Source of the DNA: Pseudomonadota bacterium
GTDB taxonomy: Bacteria; Pseudomonadota; Gammaproteobacteria; Steroidobacterales; Steroidobacteraceae
Length of the DNA: 63,030 bases
Direction of reading: 5' to 3'
Assembly: GCA_023417315.1 (NCBI GenBank)
Contig: JAEZFW010000032.1
Coordinates: 1-63,030, forward strand
The stretch's first letter is position 1. The number at the start of each line of letters is the position of its first letter. Positions 15,344-25,265 of this stretch are shown in pieces. The position numbers and the translations under genes were made by a program. The notes under the pieces were generated by a model. It was not told the DNA's origin, ran no database searches, and worked only from the letters and a program-made list of their open reading frames with translations.

Positions 15344-16096
15344 TCACTTCTTTTCCGTCTGCTTCGCCACCGCTTCCGCGGCTGCTGCGATCGCTGCTGG
15401 GTCGCCGAGGAACTTGCGCGGGGCGCGGGGCTTCAAGTTGTCGTCGAGCTCGTATTGGATCGGCACACCCGTCGGGATGTTGAATTCGACGATGTCGGCA
15501 TCCGACATGCCGTCCAGCATCTTCACGAGCGCGCGCAAGCTGTTGCCGTGCGCGACGACGAGCACGTTACGGCCCGCCTTCAACTCCGGCGCGAGGCGGC
15601 TATTCCAGTAAGGCAGCACACGATCGAGCGTCGTCTTGAGCGATTCGGTCGATGGGAGATCCTTCGGATCGACGTCTTTGTAACGACGCTCGAAACGGGG
15701 ATGACGCTTATCGTCAAGCGTGAGCGCAGGAGGCGGGATGTCGTAGCTGCGCCGCCAGATCTTGACCTGCTCTGCACCGTGCTTCTCGACCGTCTGCGCT
15801 TTGTCGAGCCCCTGGAGCGCACCGTAATGGCGCTCATTGAGCCGCCAGCTGCGTTCGACCGGGAGCCACATCAGATCCATCTCATCGAGAATGATCCACA
15901 TCGTGCGAATCGCACGCTTGAGCACGGAGGTGAAGACGAGGTCGAACTCAAACCCTTCCTGCTTGAGCAGCCGGCCCGCATCGCGCGCCTCTGCCTTGCC
16001 TTGATCGGTCAAGTCGACATCGACCCAGCCGGTGAAGAGGTTCTGCAGGTTCCAGGCGCTTTGTCCGTGACGGATGAGTACGAGTTTGCCGGCCAT
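15344..16096 (-). CDS. gpmA: 2,3-bisphosphoglycerate-dependent phosphoglycerate mutase
   Basis: Glycolytic enzyme interconverting 3- and 2-phosphoglycerate. MAGKLVLIRHGQSAWN contains the phospho-accepting His (LIRHGQS), and VVAHGNSLRALVK carries the second catalytic His. NERHYGALQGLDK and RRSYDIPPP are typical of dPGM. The start is placed at 16096, since a ten-residue upstream extension to 16126 is not conserved in the family. About 250 residues, normal length. It is convergent with the ferredoxin gene. Confidence 0.96.
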   Translation of the reverse strand: MAGKLVLIRHGQSAWNLQNLFTGWVDVDLTDQGKAEARDAGRLLKQEGFEFDLVFTSVLKRAIRTMWIILDEMDLMWLPVERSWRLNERHYGALQGLDKAQTVEKHGAEQVKIWRRSYDIPPPALTLDDKRHPRFERRYKDVDPKDLPSTESLKTTLDRVLPYWNSRLAPELKAGRNVLVVAHGNSLRALVKMLDGMSDADIVEFNIPTGVPIQYELDDNLKPRAPRKFLGDPAAIAAAAEAVAKQTEKK

Positions 16097-16233
16097 ACCA
16101 GATGTCGCAAGTGGGTGGAAAAACAAGGACCGGCGTTATACCAGACCTTATGGCGCTCGCACAGGGAGCGGACCCGGTGACGGGGTCGGCAATGAGCTCC
16201 GCGGATTGAAGTGCCATCCGTGTACCAAGAGAA

Positions 16234-16256
16234 TCTCTCGCGGCCGCCGCGAGAGA
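16234..16256. terminator. Hairpin after NAD-GDH gene
   Basis: TCTCTCGCGG and CCGCGAGAGA pair perfectly over a 3-base loop, about 30 bp downstream of the glutamate dehydrogenase stop codon. There is no long T-run, so termination strength is uncertain. Confidence 0.5.
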
Positions 16257-16286
16257 TATTTCTCTGAGCTCTGACTCTGTTGCCCG

Positions 16287-19200
16287 TCAGCCTTCGCTGG
16301 TAACCCTACGCACCGCCTGCACCGCGACCGATAACGTTGCGAAATCCATCTCAGGCAGCGAGCGCATTTCGTTCATCGTCTGGCGTACGGTATCCACCAC
16401 TGACTTTCGACTTGAGATCCATGCATCCAGAATCTCGTTGACGGAGCCGCGTGGGTGATCTTTAAGGACCTGCAAGCACAGTGCGCGCTGCAGCTCGTAG
16501 ACGTTGTCTCGCAGCGTGGTGCGGGCGACCGCCTGCCAATGTCCCTCCACTGCGAGCGCTTCGAGCTGCTCGCGCAGCCAATCGAGCGACACTGCGGTGC
16601 CGATGCTGAAGTAGATGATGGCAGCCCGATCGATCGCAAGCCGCGTGCGCTCAGCGATGGCGACGAGATCCATACCGGATCGCAGTGCCGTGAGAGTCGC
16701 CATGCGGTTGCTCAGCGCCTCTGGCACATTCGCGTTGCGGTAGTGCTCGCACTGAGCGTCGAACGCGGCGAGATCCGCACCCGACAACACGCGAGGGATG
16801 GCATCGTCGAGCTCCGTGAGCCCGCGGCGGAAGCGTTGTACCTGCTCGTCGATGTTGAGCGACTCGGGTTGATGACGCAGCAGCCAGTAAGTCCCGAAGC
16901 GCAGCAGGCGCGCGGTTTCATGCATCATGTCGTACTGCGTAGCTGCCGCGATCTTGTTGTCGAGCGACTCGATATCCGACCAGGTCTTGCGCATCCCGAA
17001 CGCCTCGCGCGCAATCGCGTACGCGCGGACGACGCTTGCGGCACCGACGCCGGTGTCCTCCTGCACGCGCCTTGCGAAAGTGGCGCCCATGCGATTCACG
17101 ATGCTGTTCGTGGTCGCGGTCGCGATGATCTCGCGCCGTAGTCGATGCTGCCGCAACTTGCGACCGAAGCGCCGCTCGATGCGCGCAGGAAAGTAGCGTC
17201 CGAGCTCTTGGCTCAGGTACGGATCTTCGGGAACATCCGAGTCGATAAGACGCGTGTAGAGCGTCATCTTGGCGTACGCGAGCAGCACGGCCAATTCGGG
17301 CCGCGTCAGGCCTTGGCCAGCGCGGTGCCGATCGTCGATCGTCTCGGCGGTAGGCAAGAACTCGAGCGCTCGATCCAGATGCCCGCTGAGCTCGAGCGAG
17401 CGGATCGTATGCGCGTGTTCGAATAGATCCACCTTTGAACGCAGCTCGAGCGTGGAGATCGCCTGACTCTGCAGATAGTTGTCGCGCAGCACGAGTGCGG
17501 CGACGTCTTCCGTCATGTCAGCGAGCATCTTGTTGCGCTTGCCGAGCGACAACTCGCCGCGCTTGCACGCCTCGTTCAGCAGGATCTTGATGTTGACCTC
17601 GTGATCGGAGCAATCCACCCCGCCGGAGTTATCCACGAAGTCGGTATTGATACGCCCGCCGGTGAGCGCGTACTCGACGCGACCCCGCTGAGAGAATCCG
17701 AGATTGCCGCCTTCGCCGACGACTCTGCATCGCAAGTCACGTCCATCGACGCGCACCGCATCGTTGGCGCGATCGCCGACGTCGGCGTGCGACTCCTCGC
17801 TCGACTTCACGTACGTGCCGATGCCGCCATTCCACAGCAGATCGACTGGCATGCATAGAATCGCGCGAATGAGCTCGATTGGCGTGAGCGTGTCGCGATC
17901 GAGGCCGATGACCGCACGCGCCTGCGGCGAGAGCTTTACGGTCTTTGCGGAGCGTAGATAGATACCGCCGCCCCGCGAGATCTTCTTGCGATCGTAATCT
18001 TCCCAGCTCGAGCGAGGCAGCGCGAACAGGCGTTCGCGCTCCCTGAAGCTCAGGGCTGGATCTGGGTTCGGATCGATGAAGATGTGCTGATGGTTGAACG
18101 CGGCGAGCAGCTTCATGTGCGGCGTGCGCAGCATGCCGTTGCCGAACACATCGCCGGACATATCGCCGATGCCGATCGCAGTGAACGTTTGCGTCTGCGT
18201 ATCGACGCCAAGCTCACGGAAGTGCCGCTTTACACACTCCCACGCGCCGCGAGCGGTGATGCCCATCTTCTTGTGGTCGTAACCGGCCGAACCGCCCGAA
18301 GCGAATGCATCGCCCAACCAGAAGTCGTACTCCGCTGCGATCGCATTCGCCGTGTCGGAGAAGGTTGCGGTGCCTTTGTCTGCCGCCACGACGAGGTAGG
18401 CATCGTCACGATCGCGCCTAACGACTTGCTCGGGTGGCTTCACGCGACCGCCGCCGATGTTGTCGGTCACATCGAGCAGCGCCCGGATGAACGTCTTGTA
18501 GCACTCGACGCCTTCGCGCTGAATCTCCTCGCGGCTGCCAGCTGCAGGCAAGCGCTTCGGGACGAATCCGCCCTTGGCGCCAACCGGCACGATCAACGTG
18601 TTCTTCACGTTCTGTGCCTTCATGAGGCCGAGTACCTCGGTGCGAAAATCTTCGCGACGATCGGACCATCGCAGGCCGCCGCGCGCGACGTGGCCCATTC
18701 GCAAATGCACGCCCTCCACTCGCGGTGAATACACGAAGATCTCGAAAGCGGGCCGCGGTTGCGGCAGATCGGGGATGCGGCGCGGATCGAGCTTGAAGGA
18801 CACATACGGCTTGGGCTGACCGGCCGCGTTCGTCTGATAGTAGTTCGTGCGCAGCGTCGCCTCGATGAGCGCGGCGAAACGTCTGAGGATCCGATCCTCA
18901 TCCAGGCTCTTCACGGCATCGAGCTGCTCCGCAAGCTCTTGCTTCGCGCGAGTCGCGATCGACTCGCGTCGGGCCTGCTTCAGAGAAGGATCGAACTGAC
19001 CTTCGAACAGGCGGAACAATGTGGCGGCAACCGGCGCGTTCGCGGCGAGCACCTGCTCCATGTATGCCTGGCTGAAGGTCGAGCTCGTTTGTAGGAGATA
19101 TCGACAACAGGCACGCAGCACCATCGCCTGGCGCCACGTGAGTTGCGTGAGTACGACCAGCTTGTTGAAGCGATCGTTCTCGGCTTCTCCGGACAAGACC

Positions 19201-21101
19201 GCCTTGAATGCCTCGCTGAAGCGCTGCTCGAGCGAAGGCTCGATGCTGCCGCCATCCGCGCGTTGCATTTCATAGCTCGTGATCCAGATCTCGCCCGCGC
19301 CCGGTGCGCTGATGAGATACGGCCGCTCGCTGATGACGAGATAGCCGAGGTTCTCGAGTATCGGCAACGCTTTGGACAGTGGGATCGGCGCGCCGGCGCG
19401 AAACAGATGCAGGTAGGTTCTGCCGCTCTCAGCCCCGATCAGTCGCAAGCCGATGTAGCTCGGATCTGCGATGACGCAATCGAGCTCGCGCAGATCGGCG
19501 ATGGCCTGATCCGCCGAAACTTCCGCTTCGTACGCCGCTGGGAACGCGTTGCGGAAGCGATCGGAGATCGTCCGTCCTTCGAACTCGCCGTACTCCTCGA
19601 TCAATGCATCGCGCAATCGGTCATCCCACGTTCGGATCGTCTCTGCGATGCGCTCTTCGAGCGCGCTCACGTCGATGCGCGGGCCGCCGCTTTCGGGCAA
19701 GCGCACGATGATGTGCACTCGAGCAAGCGCGGACTCCGAGATCTGGACCTGCGACTCGAGTGCGGTGGCGTGCAGGGCTTCCCGAATGACGGTCTCGACG
19801 TTCTCGCGAACCTGAGTGTTGTAGCGGTCGCGAGGCACGTAGATGAGCGCGGAGTAAAAGCGCCCGAAGACATCGCGTCGCAGGAACACGCGCACGCGTC
19901 GACGCTCATACAAGTTCACGACGCCGCGAACGATGCGAATGAGATCGCTGACTCTCGCTTGAAAGAGCTCATCGCGCGGATAGGTTTCGAGGACGTGCAC
20001 GACGGCCTTCGCGTCGTGGCTTGCAGGATCGAGACTGAAATGATCGATCACGCGCTCGATCTTCTGCTTGAGCAGCGGAATCTCGCGCGGACTGCGGTGG
20101 TAGACGCCCGAAGTGAACAATCCGAGGAAGCGCTGTTCCCCGGTGACGCGGCCGGCGGTGTCGAAGGTCTTGATGCCGATGTAGTCCAGGTAGGTGCCAC
20201 GGTGCACGGTGGACTTCGAGTTCGCCTTCGTAATCGTGAGCAGCTCGGCCGCCCGAGCGTGCTCGCGCAACTCGCCCTTGAGAATCGCCGGTTGGAGACG
20301 TCGGCGGCGAGGCCGTAGCAATCCCAGGCCTGTCTCCGGGATCGCCTCGGCCCGATCTTCGCTGCGGCCCCGTTTGAGCCGATACTCGCGATAACCCAGA
20401 AACGTGAAGTGATTTTCAGTCAGCCATTCCAGAAGCTCCTTGGCTTCTTGGGCTTCATGCTGCGGGACGGGGAGCTCACGTTGAGGCAACGCGGCGGCGA
20501 TCTCGAGTGCGCGCTCGCGCATGAGCGGCCAGTCTTTGACCGCGGCGCGCACATCGTCGAACGTGCGCAGGATCGTGCGCCTCAGCGCCTCGAGCCCCGC
20601 TGGATCTTCGATGCGATCGATGTGGATGTGCTGCCACGACTCCTCGCCGAAACCATCGGCGCCGCGATCGCCATCGTCGATCGCAGCGAGACGTCCCGAC
20701 CGATCGCGACGCACTCGCAGGACCGGGTGGATCATGAGATGAATCGTGAGGTTCTGCTCGTTCAAGACGATGCCGAGCGAGTCGACGAGAAAGGGCATGT
20801 CCTCGAGCGTGATCTCGACCACGGTGTGCTTCGAGGTCCAGCCGTCGCGCGATTCATCCGCATTGAAGACACGCACGCTCGTCTGATTGCGCTTGCGCGT
20901 CGCTGCCGAGCGCAAGTGTGCGAGTGCGGCCGCGGCCAGCTCTTCGCTCGGATAAGCGCTCAGATCTTCTTCGGCGACGCCGCGAAAATACTGCCGGATG
21001 AAAGCCTCGACAGGGAGTGCCTCGCGGCGCTGACTGCGCGATCGCGCGGCCGCGACGATGCGCTCGATCAGTTTTTGTCGGGCGGCGGGAATCGCGCTCA
21101 T
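16287..21101 (-). CDS. NAD-specific glutamate dehydrogenase, 180-kDa class
   Basis: Large oxidative-deamination enzyme (1604 aa) converting glutamate to 2-oxoglutarate and ammonia, as in Pseudomonas and Streptomyces L-GDH. The first roughly 680 residues hold ACT-like regulatory segments (for example VVEITLEDMPFLVDSLGIVL), the catalytic GDH core follows (HLRMGHVARGGLRWSDRREDF, VPVGAKGGFVPKRLP with the catalytic Lys, VVAADKGTATFSDTANAIA for the NAD site) and a long helical tail ends the protein. Full length with no frameshift. The long open frames on the opposite strand here are codon-bias shadows. Confidence 0.97.
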   Translation of the reverse strand: MSAIPAARQKLIERIVAAARSRSQRREALPVEAFIRQYFRGVAEEDLSAYPSEELAAAALAHLRSAATRKRNQTSVRVFNADESRDGWTSKHTVVEITLEDMPFLVDSLGIVLNEQNLTIHLMIHPVLRVRRDRSGRLAAIDDGDRGADGFGEESWQHIHIDRIEDPAGLEALRRTILRTFDDVRAAVKDWPLMRERALEIAAALPQRELPVPQHEAQEAKELLEWLTENHFTFLGYREYRLKRGRSEDRAEAIPETGLGLLRPRRRRLQPAILKGELREHARAAELLTITKANSKSTVHRGTYLDYIGIKTFDTAGRVTGEQRFLGLFTSGVYHRSPREIPLLKQKIERVIDHFSLDPASHDAKAVVHVLETYPRDELFQARVSDLIRIVRGVVNLYERRRVRVFLRRDVFGRFYSALIYVPRDRYNTQVRENVETVIREALHATALESQVQISESALARVHIIVRLPESGGPRIDVSALEERIAETIRTWDDRLRDALIEEYGEFEGRTISDRFRNAFPAAYEAEVSADQAIADLRELDCVIADPSYIGLRLIGAESGRTYLHLFRAGAPIPLSKALPILENLGYLVISERPYLISAPGAGEIWITSYEMQRADGGSIEPSLEQRFSEAFKAVLSGEAENDRFNKLVVLTQLTWRQAMVLRACCRYLLQTSSTFSQAYMEQVLAANAPVAATLFRLFEGQFDPSLKQARRESIATRAKQELAEQLDAVKSLDEDRILRRFAALIEATLRTNYYQTNAAGQPKPYVSFKLDPRRIPDLPQPRPAFEIFVYSPRVEGVHLRMGHVARGGLRWSDRREDFRTEVLGLMKAQNVKNTLIVPVGAKGGFVPKRLPAAGSREEIQREGVECYKTFIRALLDVTDNIGGGRVKPPEQVVRRDRDDAYLVVAADKGTATFSDTANAIAAEYDFWLGDAFASGGSAGYDHKKMGITARGAWECVKRHFRELGVDTQTQTFTAIGIGDMSGDVFGNGMLRTPHMKLLAAFNHQHIFIDPNPDPALSFRERERLFALPRSSWEDYDRKKISRGGGIYLRSAKTVKLSPQARAVIGLDRDTLTPIELIRAILCMPVDLLWNGGIGTYVKSSEESHADVGDRANDAVRVDGRDLRCRVVGEGGNLGFSQRGRVEYALTGGRINTDFVDNSGGVDCSDHEVNIKILLNEACKRGELSLGKRNKMLADMTEDVAALVLRDNYLQSQAISTLELRSKVDLFEHAHTIRSLELSGHLDRALEFLPTAETIDDRHRAGQGLTRPELAVLLAYAKMTLYTRLIDSDVPEDPYLSQELGRYFPARIERRFGRKLRQHRLRREIIATATTNSIVNRMGATFARRVQEDTGVGAASVVRAYAIAREAFGMRKTWSDIESLDNKIAAATQYDMMHETARLLRFGTYWLLRHQPESLNIDEQVQRFRRGLTELDDAIPRVLSGADLAAFDAQCEHYRNANVPEALSNRMATLTALRSGMDLVAIAERTRLAIDRAAIIYFSIGTAVSLDWLREQLEALAVEGHWQAVARTTLRDNVYELQRALCLQVLKDHPRGSVNEILDAWISSRKSVVDTVRQTMNEMRSLPEMDFATLSVAVQAVRRVTSEG

Positions 21102-21113
21102 GCTGTGCGCGCC

Positions 21114-22319
21114 TTATGCAGGAAGAGCGAGATCGGCGATGACGGCCCCTAAGAACCGGCACGCTTCGCCACCCGTGATGCAGCGGTGGTCGAAGGTGAG
21201 CGACAACGGAATCCGCGTGTGGATCTCGGGAGCAGTCGCGCCCGCGACGACGTCGCGTTGCAGCTTACCCGCGCCCAGGATGGCCACCGTGGGAGGAACG
21301 ACGAGTGGCGTTGCATAGCGTCCAGCCATCGTGCCGAAGTTCGAGAGCGTGAACGTATAGTCGCGCATCTCGTCGGGAGTGACCGTGCGCGAGCGGGTTC
21401 GCTCCTTCAGACCGTTCAGAGCTTCGCGCAGCTGAGCGGCGGACCGATTGCCGACGTCGCGCAGCACTGGAACGATCAAACCTTCAGGCGTATCGACTGC
21501 AATCGCAAGATGTACCTGCTCCATGAGTTTGCGCGAGGGGCCAGCGGGATCGAACAGCGCATTCAATCCCGGCTCGACTTTCACGCCGGCCGCTATCGCG
21601 CGGATGAGTCTGATCGTGATGTCGCTGCGTTCCTTCCAACCTTCGATGTCAGCATCGTCGAAGATGGTGCACATCGCGATCTCATCGCGAGACAGCGACA
21701 TACTCGTGGACATTGCTTTGCGCGGCCCGCGTAGGCGATCGGCGTCGGTAAGGCCTGGCACGCTCGGCGGTTGGGGTCGCCCGCGTGTGGAGATGTTCGC
21801 AACCGCAAGTACATCATCGACCGTCACGAGCCCATGCCGACCTGTCGCACGGCACGAGGTGAGTTGCACGCCGAGGCGCTTCGCCAGCATGCGAACCGCG
21901 GGCGCCGCGCGCACGCGTTCGCGCGCGCCGCGCCGCGTGCCGCCTGCGATGGCACGATCGACCAGCTCTTCGTCGGTACTTTCCATGTGACCTACGACCA
22001 TGCCCTGCGCGGGCCCGCGCGCGGGCTCCTGGCCACTGGCAGCTGGCGGCTGGCCAGAAGGCGCGGCTTGAGGTTTCGCACCGCCCGCGAGCTCGAACTC
22101 AACGAGAGGTTTGCCTGTTTCGACGGTGTCGCCAGGCTGCGCGTGGAACTTCACGATCCGTCCCGTGTACGGGCTCGGTACATCGACGACTGCTTTGGCC
22201 GTTTCGACCGAAACCATCGGCTGGTCGACCGTGACCGAATCTCCTTCGTTGACGTGCCATGCAACGATTTCGGCCTCGGGCAAGCCCTCGCCGAGATCGG
22301 GAAGATTGAAGGTCGTCAT
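21114..22319 (-). CDS. Dihydrolipoamide acyltransferase (E2) of 2-oxoacid dehydrogenase
   Basis: Core of a branched-chain-type 2-oxoacid dehydrogenase complex. Domains: one lipoyl domain (about 1-76; lipoyl Lys in SVETAKAVVDVPSP), a linker, a peripheral-subunit-binding domain (about 138-175, VRMLAKRLGVQLTSCRATGR), and the catalytic domain with the active-site LSLTFDHRCITGGEACRF near the C terminus. The linker around residues 86-99 (PSGQPPAASGQEPA) is encoded by a CTGGCCA palindrome. It is the last gene of the marR-E1alpha-E1beta-E2 operon. No E3 gene is adjacent. Confidence 0.94.
   Translation of the reverse strand: MTTFNLPDLGEGLPEAEIVAWHVNEGDSVTVDQPMVSVETAKAVVDVPSPYTGRIVKFHAQPGDTVETGKPLVEFELAGGAKPQAAPSGQPPAASGQEPARGPAQGMVVGHMESTDEELVDRAIAGGTRRGARERVRAAPAVRMLAKRLGVQLTSCRATGRHGLVTVDDVLAVANISTRGRPQPPSVPGLTDADRLRGPRKAMSTSMSLSRDEIAMCTIFDDADIEGWKERSDITIRLIRAIAAGVKVEPGLNALFDPAGPSRKLMEQVHLAIAVDTPEGLIVPVLRDVGNRSAAQLREALNGLKERTRSRTVTPDEMRDYTFTLSNFGTMAGRYATPLVVPPTVAILGAGKLQRDVVAGATAPEIHTRIPLSLTFDHRCITGGEACRFLGAVIADLALPA
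22026..22061. repeat. CTGGCCA palindrome in frame inside the E2 gene
   Basis: CTGGCCACTGGCAGCTGGCG followed by GCTGGCCAG is the same word set seen in intergenic arms at 10155, 12639 and 35543. Here it is translated as part of the flexible linker between lipoyl and subunit-binding domains. Confidence 0.8.
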
Positions 22320-22357
22320 TGAAGGTCTCTCGTCATCTGTCTGTTCATCGCTTGCAA

Positions 22358-23341
22358 TCAGGTCGCCGCTTCCATCGTGGCTTTGATCGTATCCATGATG
22401 CGCGGGATGCTCGGGATGTAGTCATTCTCGAGCCGGTAGAGCGGCATCACCGTGTCGTAACCGGTGACGCGTTGAATGGGTGCGATCAAGTCGTAGAAGC
22501 CATGCTCCGCAACAGTCGCGGCGATCTCGGCGCCGACGCCGCAATTGCGCGCCGCCTCGTGGACGATCACGAGTCGGCCGGTCTTCGCGACAGAATCGAG
22601 AATCGTGTCGAAATCGATAGGACTCACGGTGGCCAGATCGATCACTTCGGCGCTGACGCCCTGCGAGGCGAGTTGATCCGCGGCCTTGAGCACATCGACG
22701 ACCATCGCGCCCCACGTGACGACGGTGACGTCCTCGCCTTCACGCAAGATGTAGCAGACATCGAGCGGCAGTGCGGTGCCGTCATCCGCCACTTCCTGCT
22801 TCGCATACCTATATATACGGGAGGGTTCGAGGAACACGACAGGGTCGGGATCGCGAATCGCTGCGAGCAATAGACCGTAGGCGCGCGCGGGAGAGGAGGG
22901 ACACACCACCCGAATGCCGGGCACATGCGCAAGCATCGCTTCGACCGATTCGGAGTGGTGTTCTGGAGCGTGGATGCCGCCCCCATGAGGCATGCGCAAC
23001 ACGACGGGACAGCTCATCCGGCCGCGCGTGCGATGCCGCAAGCGGCTCATATGATTCACGATCTGATCGATCGCGGGATAGACGAAGCCCATGAACTGGA
23101 TCTCCGCGACGGGCCGCATGCCTTGCGCCGCCATGCCTACACACATGCCTGCGATCATGTTCTCGGCAAGCGGTGTGTCCTGCACGCGCTCGCTGCCGAA
23201 ACGCTCGAACAGACCGGCAGTTGCTCGGAACACCCCGCCGCTCTTGCCGACGTCTTCGCCCAACACGACGACACTCGGGTCATGCTCGAGCTCCCACGCC
23301 TGTGCCATCGCGATGGCTTCGATCATCGTGATCTTGGGCAT
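22358..23341 (-). CDS. 2-oxoacid dehydrogenase E1 beta subunit
   Basis: Transketolase-like beta chain (327 aa) that completes the thiamin-diphosphate site with E1 alpha. Conserved blocks include VLGEDVGKSGGVFRATAGL, DTPLAENMIAGMCVGMA, QIVNHMSRLRHRTRG, RMPHGGGIHAPEHHSE and EVIDLATVSPIDFDTI. It belongs to the BCKDH/acetoin-type group rather than the single-chain AceE type. It lies between the E1 alpha and E2 genes on the same strand. The spacer to E1 alpha carries a GGCTGTAG-type palindrome. Confidence 0.95.
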   Translation of the reverse strand: MPKITMIEAIAMAQAWELEHDPSVVVLGEDVGKSGGVFRATAGLFERFGSERVQDTPLAENMIAGMCVGMAAQGMRPVAEIQFMGFVYPAIDQIVNHMSRLRHRTRGRMSCPVVLRMPHGGGIHAPEHHSESVEAMLAHVPGIRVVCPSSPARAYGLLLAAIRDPDPVVFLEPSRIYRYAKQEVADDGTALPLDVCYILREGEDVTVVTWGAMVVDVLKAADQLASQGVSAEVIDLATVSPIDFDTILDSVAKTGRLVIVHEAARNCGVGAEIAATVAEHGFYDLIAPIQRVTGYDTVMPLYRLENDYIPSIPRIMDTIKATMEAAT

Positions 23342-23364
23342 GGCTATGCGCGGCCTCTGGAAAC

Positions 23365-23520
23365 GAGGCCGTCGGCTGGAGGCCGCAGACTGTAGCCAGA
23401 AACTAGTGAGATGCCTTCGTTCAACTGCATATCTGATCTTCGCTTACGGAGTGCTGACTCGCTGGATAATGGAGGCTGTTCCTGTCTTCTCTGGCTACAG
23501 CCTACAGCCTACGGTCTGCG
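23365..23520. repeat. GGCTGTAG-word inverted arms within the bkd-type operon
   Basis: GGCTGGAGGCCGCAGACTGTAG at 23373-23394 (left arm 23365-23400) faces GGCTACAGCCTACAGCC with further copies at 23487-23520. It fills the spacer between the E1 alpha stop and the E1 beta start in what should be a single transcript. Confidence 0.75.
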
Positions 23521-23529
23521 GCCTGGATC

Positions 23530-24741
23530 TCAGTGCGATGCCCGACCCGTGCCGGCATATTGTTTCGCGAGGGACTTCTGACCTTCGATATAGCGCGGCC
23601 GATTTGCATAGAGGTAATCGAACATCGCGTCGATCGGCTGCTTCGGGGTGTTCAGGTATTCCTTCACAGCTTCTTCGACTTCGGCGGCGTACTCGCCCTT
23701 CATGGCCTGCTCGCGAGGTTCATCGAGCACCCCCCGTGCTTGCAGATAGGCGCGCGTGCGCACGAGCGGCTCGAGCTTCCAGGCCGCTTTCACTTCCTCG
23801 TCCGAACGATAACGAGTGGCGTCATCGGCGGTGGTGTGATCGCTCAAGCGATAGCTCAATGCTTCGATCACCGTCGGTCCGCCGCCCGAGCGCGCGTTCT
23901 CGAGTGCCTGCGCAACGGTGTGGCGCACTGCGATCACATCATTACCATCCACTTGCACGCCTGGCACGCCGGCAGCGATCGCCTTTTGCGCGAGTGTCTG
24001 CGCGGCGGTCTGCTCTTCAATGGGAACTGAGATCGCCCATTTATTGTTGACGACCACGAACACGATCGGCAGCTGCTTCGCGCCTGCGAGATTGATCGCC
24101 TCGTAAAAGCTTCCTTCCGACGTGCCGCCATCGCCGATATAGGCGAGCGCGCAGCGTGGTTCGTGTCGGATCTTGAAAGCCATTGCGGCGCCAGCCGCAT
24201 GCAGCGTTTGCGTCGCGATCGGAACGCACCAAGGAAAGTCGTGTGCCGGGCCCGCAAAGTCGTTGCCGCGCTCATCGCCGCCCCAGTAGAGCAGCACATC
24301 GAGCATACGCACGCCGCGCCAGAACATCGTGCCGATTTCCCGATAGACGATTGCGGCGCTGTCTTCGGGACGGAGCGCTGCGCCGACGCCGACGTGCGTC
24401 GCTTCTTGGCCGAGACACGGAGCGTAGGTGCCGAGCTTGCCGGTCCGTTGCAGGTTGATTGCTTTGCCGTCGAAGACGCGCGCGCGCAGCATGGCGCCGA
24501 ACATCTTCAGGAGCTCCGCATCGTCTTGCGCAAAATCGGGGAGCTCGCCATGAACACGGCCGTTCGGATCGAGGATCTGGCGATACTTGATCTGAAACTC
24601 GGCCACTGTTCTCACTCGGGGATCTCCTTGCGCGGCATGGCCGGCTTCAATGCGGCGCGGATTATAGCGAAGCTCGCTAGCCGCGTCGGCGTGTGTCGCG
24701 AATTCATTCCACGCTTCATCCAAGGTGTTGCGATCGTTCAT
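23530..24741 (-). CDS. 2-oxoacid dehydrogenase E1 alpha subunit
   Basis: Thiamin-diphosphate-dependent decarboxylase chain of 403 residues. The TPP motif runs from ALAYIGDGGTSEGSFYEAIN to VVNNKWAIS; the phosphorylation-loop region YRLSDHTTADDATRYR is typical of branched-chain E1 alpha. LGQEATHVGVGAALRP and the AGAAMAFKIRHEP segment also match. Its ATG overlaps the marR stop codon (ATGA), showing cotranscription. Together with E1 beta and E2 it likely oxidises branched-chain 2-oxoacids to acyl-CoAs. Confidence 0.95.
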   Translation of the reverse strand: MNDRNTLDEAWNEFATHADAASELRYNPRRIEAGHAAQGDPRVRTVAEFQIKYRQILDPNGRVHGELPDFAQDDAELLKMFGAMLRARVFDGKAINLQRTGKLGTYAPCLGQEATHVGVGAALRPEDSAAIVYREIGTMFWRGVRMLDVLLYWGGDERGNDFAGPAHDFPWCVPIATQTLHAAGAAMAFKIRHEPRCALAYIGDGGTSEGSFYEAINLAGAKQLPIVFVVVNNKWAISVPIEEQTAAQTLAQKAIAAGVPGVQVDGNDVIAVRHTVAQALENARSGGGPTVIEALSYRLSDHTTADDATRYRSDEEVKAAWKLEPLVRTRAYLQARGVLDEPREQAMKGEYAAEVEEAVKEYLNTPKQPIDAMFDYLYANRPRYIEGQKSLAKQYAGTGRASH

Positions 24742-25232
24742 GAGCCTTTCCCATCCAGATGATCGAGGAGACGAGCCCGTTCCATGAGCCGACCGATGAG
24801 CCTGTCGAGCGCGCGCCGGTCGCTCGCGCTGAGCGCGTTCAACAGTTTTCGCTCATATCCGAGTGCGAGCGGCGCGACCCGGGTGTATACAGCGCGACCG
24901 GAAGAGGAGAGCCGCAACATCGAGCGTCTGCGATCGCCTTTGTCGTAGCTGCGCACGAGTCGACGCGCGGCGAGCAGGCTCTGCACGGCTCTGCTCACTG
25001 CGACCTTGTCCATGGCGGTTCGTTCTGCCACTTCGATCGCGGAGAGATTCGGATAACGCGCCAGCACGGCGAGCACGCGCCACTCGGGGATGGTCAGCCC
25101 AAACTCACGTTCGTAAGCGTGCGCAATGCTCATGCTCACGATGTTCGAGAGCACCGAGAGACGATAAGGCACGAAGCGGTCGAGATGGAGCTTGTCGGAG
25201 GGCTTGTTGCTAACGCGGGCCGTTGCGGGCAT
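24738..25232 (-). CDS. MarR family transcriptional regulator
   Basis: Winged-helix regulator of 164 residues. The recognition region reads LSAIEVAERTAMDKVAVSRAVQSL with the wing DKGDRRRSMLRLSSSGRAVY, both MarR signatures. It is the first gene of the E1alpha-E1beta-E2 operon (4-bp overlap) and divergent from hppD, so it plausibly controls both branched-chain and tyrosine catabolism. A palindrome in the divergent spacer (25266-25279) is the candidate operator. Confidence 0.93.
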   Translation of the reverse strand: MPATARVSNKPSDKLHLDRFVPYRLSVLSNIVSMSIAHAYEREFGLTIPEWRVLAVLARYPNLSAIEVAERTAMDKVAVSRAVQSLLAARRLVRSYDKGDRRRSMLRLSSSGRAVYTRVAPLALGYERKLLNALSASDRRALDRLIGRLMERARLLDHLDGKGS

Positions 25233-25265
25233 GCCGGGGTCTTCTTGACGGAACTCGGTAAGATA

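Noticed and set aside
19143..20318. Long open frames opposite the NAD-GDH gene (also 16455-17141, 18084-18728 and 20409-21152)
   Set aside because: They lie antisense to a full-length, motif-complete gene and reflect the high GC third-position bias; their products show no domain.
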